A DNA stretch of 64,000 bases from Halomonas alkalicola. GTDB lineage: Bacteria > Pseudomonadota > Gammaproteobacteria > Pseudomonadales > Halomonadaceae. The DNA lies in assembly GCF_030704205.1 (NCBI RefSeq), contig NZ_CP131913.1, forward strand, positions 1,550,001 to 1,614,000. The letters run 5' to 3'. Below the pieces are notes generated by a model. That model made no database searches and was not told the origin of the DNA. It worked only from the letters and a program-made list of their open reading frames with translations. The translations under genes were made by a program, and so were the position numbers. Numbering within the stretch: position 1 is the stretch's first letter; every line of letters begins with the position of its first letter. Shown in pieces: positions 58,621 to 64,000 of this stretch.

Positions 58621-59229
58621 TTACAGACGCTCCACCAGGCCGTCGATGGCCTGACGGGCCTCCTTGAGCGCCGCATCACGCTTGCCCTCGCCCATGTTGA
58701 GCCCTTCGGCGAAGACGCTATCCACCTCCTTGATGCCGATCATGCCGAGCATCAGCTTGAGGTGCGGGGTCTGGGTATCCATCTCGGTGCCGGCGTACTG
58801 GCCACCGCGGGCCGCCAGGATCACCGCACGCTTGCCCTCCACCAGGCCCTGGGGACCGTTCTCGGTGTAGCGGAAGGTCACGCCGGCGCGCATCACGCGG
58901 TCGAACCAGGCCTTGAGCTGGCTCGGGATGCCGAAGTTGTACATCGGCACCGCCAGCACCACCACGTCATGGGCCTTGAGCTCCTCGATCAGCGAGTCGG
59001 AGCGGGCAGCCAGCGCGCGCTGCTCGGCGCTGCGCTCCTCCTCGGCGACCTGCCAGCTGCCGAGCTCGGCCAGGTTGAGGTGGGGCAGCTCGCTGGCCAC
59101 CAGGTCGCGATGGGTCACATCGACGCCGTCGCGGCTCTTAGCCTGGGCGATGAAGTGCTCGGCCAGGGCCTTGGACTGGCCGTTCTCGCCGAGGATGGAA
59201 GCGGTAATCACGAGGGTACGAGTGGTCAT
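58621..59229 (-). CDS. azoR: FMN-dependent NADH-azoreductase
   Basis: A 202-residue flavodoxin-like quinone/azo reductase. Family motifs are TASILGENGQSKALAEHF (FMN phosphate site), VLAVPMYNFGIPSQLKAWFDRVMRAGVTF, and ILAARGGQYAG. It reduces quinones and azo compounds with NADH in the cytoplasm and is usually an oxidative or thiol-stress gene. Start ATG complementary to 59227-59229. Stands alone, convergent with the YdjM-like gene. Confidence 0.95.
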   Translation of the reverse strand: MTTRTLVITASILGENGQSKALAEHFIAQAKSRDGVDVTHRDLVASELPHLNLAELGSWQVAEEERSAEQRALAARSDSLIEELKAHDVVVLAVPMYNFGIPSQLKAWFDRVMRAGVTFRYTENGPQGLVEGKRAVILAARGGQYAGTEMDTQTPHLKLMLGMIGIKEVDSVFAEGLNMGEGKRDAALKEARQAIDGLVERL

Positions 59230-59403
59230 GGCGACCTCCTAGAAGTCAGACATCAGGATGATGGTCACCATGATAGATGCATTTTTTGCCATAAAAAGCG
59301 CAAAAATCCGCACCCTCCGTTCGATAAAATCGATGAGACCAAGATCAAATCGCCGGGGCTTGGCGAAAAGGCGTCGAGGGCACACAGTTTTCGCCAGCCC
59401 CGG

Positions 59404-60114
59404 TCAGGGAGCGATGCCCTGGCCGCAGCCCCGATACTGCTGCCCGTCCACGGTCAGGGTGACCCGCGCCGGGAAGGGCTCGCCGCTCATGTCGTCCAGG
59501 CAGGCGCCGGCCTCGATGCGCAGCTCGAAGGGGGTATCGCCGCGGCCGCTCTGCAGGATCACCCGCCCCGCGCCGTTGTCCAGGGTGGTCACCCGATAGG
59601 GCAGCGTCTGCTCCCGGGTACCGTAATCCAGGCTCAGGGTCGCCTCGGGCCGGTCGTGGGCCAGGTGCACCATCCAGCCCGGCTCGTTGCCGCGCCCCTG
59701 GAACATCACCCCGGGCCGCTGCTGCCGGGTCAGGGCCTGGCGCTGCACGTAGGCCTGGCACTCGAGCCGCCCCCGGGGCGTCTCCACCACCGCCTCGGAG
59801 CCCTTGTCCCAGAAGCTGACGTCGCCCTGCTCGTAGCGGGCGCCGCTGGCCACCACGGCGGGCGCAAGCCGCCAGGCGCCGTGGGCCGACCACAGCCGCA
59901 GCTCGCTTTCCGCCCCCTCCGGGACGGCGGTGACCAGGGCCTGGTCGGGGGTGCAGCGCCAGGCGGTGATGCTCTCGGCGCCACCGGGGAAGAGCACCGA
60001 GGGCAGCAGCGGGGCGTGATGACCGGAGGTGATCGGCGCCGGCGCCGGGGCGGTGGCACAGCCCCCCAACAGCAGGGCCGCCCCGAGGGCGGCGGGAACG
60101 AGCAGGCGGGACAT
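59404..60114 (-). CDS. Lipoprotein with MliC-like and COG3650-like regions
   Basis: A 236-residue lipoprotein with lipobox LLGGC (cysteine at residue 19). Residues ~50-130 (ITAWRCTPDQALVTAV, VSFWDKGSEAVVETPRGRLECQ) match the MliC C-type lysozyme inhibitor domain pattern. Residues ~138-235 begin FQGRGNEPGWMVHL and end with a cysteine pair, as in COG3650-type proteins. It may protect the cell envelope against lysozyme, but this is inferred. Start ATG complementary to 60112-60114; downstream of metE on the minus strand. Confidence 0.8.
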   Translation of the reverse strand: MSRLLVPAALGAALLLGGCATAPAPAPITSGHHAPLLPSVLFPGGAESITAWRCTPDQALVTAVPEGAESELRLWSAHGAWRLAPAVVASGARYEQGDVSFWDKGSEAVVETPRGRLECQAYVQRQALTRQQRPGVMFQGRGNEPGWMVHLAHDRPEATLSLDYGTREQTLPYRVTTLDNGAGRVILQSGRGDTPFELRIEAGACLDDMSGEPFPARVTLTVDGQQYRGCGQGIAP

Positions 60115-60209
60115 GGCATCTCCTTGCGAGGGTTACGATTCCTTGACCCGCCGAGCATAGCAGCCGCCGGGGCCGGCGGCCGCTCCCGCTGGCTCAACGC
60201 TGGAGGCGC

Positions 60210-62507
60210 CTAGCCGAAGCGCCGGCGCAGCTGGCGCGCCGCCTCCACCATGTTGGCCAGGGCCGGCTCCACCTCCTCCCAGCGGCGGGTCTTGAGGCCG
60301 CAGTCGGGGTTGACCCACAGACGCTCCAGCGGGATGCGCTCGGCGGCCTTCTCCATCAGCGCCACCATCCACGCCACGTCCGGCACATTGGGCGAGTGGA
60401 TGTCGTAGACGCCGGGGCCGATCTCGTTGGGATAGGCGAAGTCCTGGAAGGCGTCGAGCAGCACCATGTTCGAGCGTGAGGTCTCGATGGTAATGACGTC
60501 GGCATCCAGAGCGGCAATCGACTCGATGATGTCGTTGAACTCCGAATAGCACATGTGGGTGTGGATCTGGGTCTCGTCGCGCACCCCGGCCGCAGTCAGC
60601 CGGAAGCCATCCACCGCCCAGGCCAGATAGCCCGGCCACTCGCTCCGGCGCAGCGGCAGCCCCTCGCGCAGCGCCGGCTCGTCGATCTGGATGGCGCGGA
60701 TGCCGGCCGCCTCCAGGTCCCGGACCTCGTCGCGCAGGGCCAGGGCGATCTGGCGGCAGGTGGTCTCGCGGGGCTGGTCGTCGCGCACGAAGGCCCACTG
60801 CAGCATGGTGACGGGGCCGGTCAGCATCCCCTTCATGGGCCGGTCGGTGAGCGACTGGGCGTACCGGCTCCAGCGCACCGTCATCGGGCCCGGGCGGCTG
60901 ACGTCACCCACGATCACCGGCGGCTTCACGCAGCGCGAACCGTAGCTCTGCACCCAGCCGAAGCGGGTGAAGGCGTAGCCGTCGAGCTGCTCGCCGAAGT
61001 ACTCCACCATGTCGTTGCGCTCCGGCTCGCCGTGCACCGGCATGTCGAGGCCGAGCGCTTCCTGGCGCGCCACGGCATGGGCGATCTCCTCGCACATCTG
61101 CGCCTCGTAGGCCTCACGGGAGAGCTCACCAGCCTTGAAGGCGCGGCGCGCGGCGCGGATCTCGGCGGTCTGGGGGAAGGAGCCGATGGTGGTGGTGGGG
61201 AAGAGCGGCAGGTCCAGCGCCCGGCGCTGGGCCTGGGCACGCACGCCATAGGGGCTCTGGCGCTCGAGGTCCGCCGGCTCGACGCCCGCCAAGCGGTCGG
61301 CCACCTCGGGGCGGTGGATGCGCGGCGAGTCGCGCCTGGCCTGCAGGGCCAGGGTAGCGGCCTCCAAACGCTCGCGGTCGGCCTCGGTGGCGCGGCCATC
61401 GAGCAGGCGCGCCAGGGTCACCGTCTCGTCGAGCTTCTGGCGGGCAAAGGCCAGCCAGCTTCTGAGCTCGGGGTCGAGCTCGGTCTCGCGCGCAAGGTCC
61501 ACCGGCACATGCAGCAGCGAGCAGGAGGGGGCGATCCACAGCCGCCTGCCGAGGCGGATGCGCGCCTGGGCCAGACGTTCGCGCAGCAGCGCCAGGTCGG
61601 CGCGCCAGACGTTGCGCCCATCGATGGCGCCCACCGAGAGCACCTTGTAGGCGGGCAGCCGGTCGAGCACCGCCGCCAGCTGCTCGGGGGCACGCACCGC
61701 ATCGATATGCAGCCCCGCCACCGGCAGGCCGAGAGCGAGGCCGAGGTTATCGCCCAGGCCGCCGAAGTAGCTGGCCAGCAGCAGCTTCACCGGGGCCCGG
61801 CCCAGCACACTGTAGGCGGCCTCATAGGCCTGCTGCCACTCACGGGGCAGATCCTGCACCAGCGCCGGCTCCTCGAGCTGCACCCACTCCACGCCCAGGT
61901 CAGCAAGGCGCACCAGCAGCTCGCCATAGACCGGCAGCAGGGACTCGAGCAGGCTCAGGCGGTCGAGCCCCTCGTCGCGGGCCTTGCCCAGCCACAGCCA
62001 GGTCAGGGGGCCGAGCAGGGTCACCTTCACCGCATGGCCCAGCGCCTGGGCCTCGGCCACCTGCTCGAAGAGGCGGGAGCTGGCCAGCCGGAAGGACTGG
62101 CCGGCGTGGAGCTCGGGCACCAGGTAGTGATAGTTGGTATCGAAGTACTTGGTCATCTCGCAGGCGGCGGCGGGCTCGCCGCTGGGCGCCCGGCCGCGGG
62201 CCATGCGGAAGGCGGTGTCCAGCGACACCTCGCCGGCCGCCAGCTCGGCCTCGGCGCCGAAGCGTGCCGGCACCGCCCCCAGGGTCACGGAGAGGTCCAG
62301 GACCTGGTCGTAGAAGGCGAAGTCACCCACCGTGACCAGGTCGAGCCCCGCCTCGCGCTGCTCGGCCCAGTGCCGGGCGCGCAGCTCGCGCCCTGCCCGC
62401 TCCAGCCCCTCGCGATCGAGCTCGCCCTGCCAGTAGGCCTCCACCGCACGCTTGAGTTCGCGATCGGCGCCGATGCGCGGATAACCGATAACATGAGAGA
62501 TACTCAT
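60210..62507 (-). CDS. metE: Cobalamin-independent methionine synthase
   Basis: A 765-residue MetE transferring methyl from 5-methyl-tetrahydropteroyltriglutamate to homocysteine. It has the N-terminal [19 protein letters not shown], the C-terminal barrel [20 protein letters not shown], and zinc ligands in [13 protein letters not shown] (His, Cys) and [16 protein letters not shown] (Cys). ATG complementary to 62505-62507 has a GGAGGGTTTTTCA site. It is divergent from metR, the usual arrangement, with 104 bp between starts. Confidence 0.97.
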   Translation of the reverse strand: MSISHVIGYPRIGADRELKRAVEAYWQGELDREGLERAGRELRARHWAEQREAGLDLVTVGDFAFYDQVLDLSVTLGAVPARFGAEAELAAGEVSLDTAFRMARGRAPSGEPAAACEMTKYFDTNYHYLVPELHAGQSFRLASSRLFEQVAEAQALGHAVKVTLLGPLTWLWLGKARDEGLDRLSLLESLLPVYGELLVRLADLGVEWVQLEEPALVQDLPREWQQAYEAAYSVLGRAPVKLLLASYFGGLGDNLGLALGLPVAGLHIDAVRAPEQLAAVLDRLPAYKVLSVGAIDGRNVWRADLALLRERLAQARIRLGRRLWIAPSCSLLHVPVDLARETELDPELRSWLAFARQKLDETVTLARLLDGRATEADRERLEAATLALQARRDSPRIHRPEVADRLAGVEPADLERQSPYGVRAQAQRRALDLPLFPTTTIGSFPQTAEIRAARRAFKAGELSREAYEAQMCEEIAHAVARQEALGLDMPVHGEPERNDMVEYFGEQLDGYAFTRFGWVQSYGSRCVKPPVIVGDVSRPGPMTVRWSRYAQSLTDRPMKGMLTGPVTMLQWAFVRDDQPRETTCRQIALALRDEVRDLEAAGIRAIQIDEPALREGLPLRRSEWPGYLAWAVDGFRLTAAGVRDETQIHTHMCYSEFNDIIESIAALDADVITIETSRSNMVLLDAFQDFAYPNEIGPGVYDIHSPNVPDVAWMVALMEKAAERIPLERLWVNPDCGLKTRRWEEVEPALANMVEAARQLRRRFG

Positions 62508-62611
62508 TGAAAAACCCTCCATGGATGAATAATCCAGCAGAGTCTGGCTGGCCACGCAGGGTGAATCAAACTAAACTTCCTAATCTTGAAAATGAAAATG
62601 GCTCACTCGGC

Positions 62612-63526
62612 ATGCTCGAACTGCGACACCTCCGCACCCTGGTCGCACTGCGCGACGCCGGCTCCCTCGTCGAGGCGGCCGAGCGGGTCCACCTGACCCA
62701 GTCTGCCCTCTCCCACCAGATCAAGGACCTCGAGGAGCGGCTCGACAATCCGCTGTTCGTGCGCAAGACCCGGCCGGTGGAGTTCACCCGCGCCGGCCAG
62801 CGGCTGCTGCCCCTGGCCGAACAGGTGCTGCCGCTGGTGCGCATGGCCGAGCGCGACCTGGCGCGGCTGGCCGGCAACGAACAGGGCCGGCTGCACATGG
62901 CCATCGAGTGCCACAGCTGTTTCCAGTGGCTGATGCCCACCGTCGACCACTTCCGCGACCACTGGCCCGAGGTGGAGATCGACATCCCCGGCGGCCACCA
63001 CTTCGACCCGCTGCCGGCCCTGGCCCGCGAGCAGCTCGACCTCGTGATCACCGCCGACCCCCAGCCGCTGGCCGGCATCCACTACGAGCCGCTGTTCCGC
63101 TACGAGGGGCTCTTGGCGGTGGCCCGCCAGCATCGCCTGGCCGGCAAGGCGTTCGTCACCCCCCGGGAGCTGGCCGAGGAGACGCTGATCACCTATCCGG
63201 TGGAGCACGCGCGGCTGGATGTCTTCACCCAGTTCCTGGACCCGGCCGGGGTGCGCCCGAAGGAGCTGCGCACCGCCGAGCTGACCATCATGATGATGCA
63301 GCTGGTGCCCAGCGGCCGCGGGGTCTGCGCGCTGCCCAACTGGGCCCTGACCGAGTACCTGGAGCGCGACTACGTGAAGGCCGTGGCGCTGGGGGAGAAG
63401 GGCGTGTGGAGCACCCTGTTCGCGGCGATCCGCGAGGAGACCCGCCAGGCGCCCTGGATGGAGGACTTCCTGCGCACCGCCCGGGAGACCTCCTTCGCGG
63501 TGCTGGAGGGGATCAAGCCCGCCTAG
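62612..63526 (+). CDS. metR: LysR-type regulator of methionine synthesis
   Basis: A 304-residue LysR regulator: winged helix-turn-helix at 1-60 (MLELRHLRTLVALRDAGSLVEAAERVHLTQSALSHQIKDLEERL) and a periplasmic-binding-fold effector domain at ~90-300. Its divergence from metE marks it as MetR, which uses homocysteine as coactivator. ATG 62612 is the family-typical start; earlier in-frame ATGs lie in the metE control region. No clear TGAAN5TTCA half-site pair is seen in the 104-bp gap. Confidence 0.95.
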   Translation: MLELRHLRTLVALRDAGSLVEAAERVHLTQSALSHQIKDLEERLDNPLFVRKTRPVEFTRAGQRLLPLAEQVLPLVRMAERDLARLAGNEQGRLHMAIECHSCFQWLMPTVDHFRDHWPEVEIDIPGGHHFDPLPALAREQLDLVITADPQPLAGIHYEPLFRYEGLLAVARQHRLAGKAFVTPRELAEETLITYPVEHARLDVFTQFLDPAGVRPKELRTAELTIMMMQLVPSGRGVCALPNWALTEYLERDYVKAVALGEKGVWSTLFAAIREETRQAPWMEDFLRTARETSFAVLEGIKPA

Positions 63527-63539
63527 CGGGCGCCGGCGG

Positions 63540-64000
63540 CTAGGGTCGCTGGGGCAGCAGCAGGGTGAAGCGGGCCCCGCCCAGGGCGGGGCTGGCGTCC
63601 ACCCCCACGCTGCCGCCGTGCCAGGTCATCACCTTCTGCACGATGGAGAGCCCCAGCCCATAGCCGCCGGAGCTGCGGGTGCGGCTGTCGTCGAGCCGCG
63701 CGAAGGGCTTGAAGATCGCCTGGCGCTCGCCGACCGGCACCCCGGGGCCATCATCCTCCACGTCGATGCGCACCAGGCGGGGCTCCGCCTGCACCTGGAT
63801 CACCACCCGACTGCGCGCATGGCGGCAGGCGTTGGCCACCAGGTTCTGCAGCGCCCGCTGCAGGTAGCGCGCCTCGGCCAGGGCCTCCACCTCGGGTCCC
63901 TCGGCGAGCACGATGGCCAGGTGGCCGTGCAGCGGGCTCAGCGCATCGATCACCCGCTCCGCCATGGCCCGGCAATCCACCAGGGTCGCCTCCATCTCGC
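63540..64000 (-). CDS. Sensor histidine kinase, C-terminal ATPase domain (partial)
   Basis: The frame is open to the right edge and continues beyond the window, so only the C-terminal ~153 residues are seen. They carry the HATPase_c motifs: N box NLVANACRHA, G1 DDGPGVPVG, F box FKPFARLD, and G2 GYGLGLSIV. The dimerisation histidine, HAMP and sensor parts would lie to the right. A small hairpin (63518-63532) overlaps the convergent metR stop. Confidence 0.93.
   Translation of the reverse strand, partial: EMEATLVDCRAMAERVIDALSPLHGHLAIVLAEGPEVEALAEARYLQRALQNLVANACRHARSRVVIQVQAEPRLVRIDVEDDGPGVPVGERQAIFKPFARLDDSRTRSSGGYGLGLSIVQKVMTWHGGSVGVDASPALGGARFTLLLPQRP

Noticed and set aside
62508..62611. 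MetR operator between metE and metR
   Set aside because: Several TGAA-like half sites are present but no clear TGAAN5TTCA pair could be assigned.

Overview
This GC-rich window looks like a chromosomal segment of a halophilic gammaproteobacterium, most likely Halomonas or a close relative. The evidence is conserved gammaproteobacterial gene order (hemF-aroE, dprA-LysM // def-fmt-rsmB-trkA-trkH, lptFG // pepA-ilvE-holC-valS), family-level similarity of the proteins, and the density of uptake systems. No rRNA, tRNA or CRISPR array was recognised. Assignments come from reading the sequence only; no database search was run.

Layout. 1-2.0 kb: a truncated DUF815 ATPase, an M48 lipoprotein protease with an in-frame TAG, and a small membrane protein whose 3' end is tandemly triplicated. 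2.0-6.6 kb (minus strand): aroE, hemF, tsaC, dprA and a LysM protein. 6.8-14.3 kb (plus): def, fmt, rsmB, a dodecin, trkA, trkH and a TraB-family protein. 14.4-16.0 kb (minus): tapT and a sirtuin. 16.1-17.4 kb: a phosphonate-type ABC operon wrecked by deletion; phnD and phnC remnants are fused in frame ahead of an intact phnE. 17.7-20.3 kb: an outer-membrane porin split by a 1564-bp IS1380-family element. 20.5-24.3 kb: an Fbp/Afu-type ABC importer. 24.3-27.7 kb: an EAL-CBS-GGDEF protein and a chemoreceptor. 27.8-33.1 kb: a HAD phosphatase divergent from ugpBAEC, which is preceded by a long PhoB-type repeat array. 33-41 kb: LysE exporter, SpoIIAA-like protein, glycosyltransferase, MFS, SDR, CDF metal exporter, truC, tcdA, DUF1653. 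41-43.7 kb: an NMT1/THI5-type ABC importer with a RutR-like operator. 44-54 kb: bfr, bfd, an RDD protein, lptG-lptF, pepA, ilvE, holC, valS. 54-64 kb: PAP2 phosphatase, META lipoprotein, gloA, DUF411, tag, YdjM-like protein, azoR, MliC-like lipoprotein, metE // metR and the end of a sensor kinase.

Three themes stand out. First, phosphorus acquisition: ugp lies behind seven 11-bp-phased PhoB-like repeats, a shorter site of the same type faces the broken porin, and the phosphonate importer is decayed. Second, genome decay: a nonsense codon, an IS insertion and a deletion fusion. Third, a family of four ~110-bp intergenic repeats (14311, 50984, 55018, 56134). These fold into the same branched structure with compensating base changes in the stems. 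Each copy follows a gene in the sense orientation and shows GGA in two hairpin loops, resembling CsrA/RsmA targets. This repeat family is the best candidate for an undescribed element.
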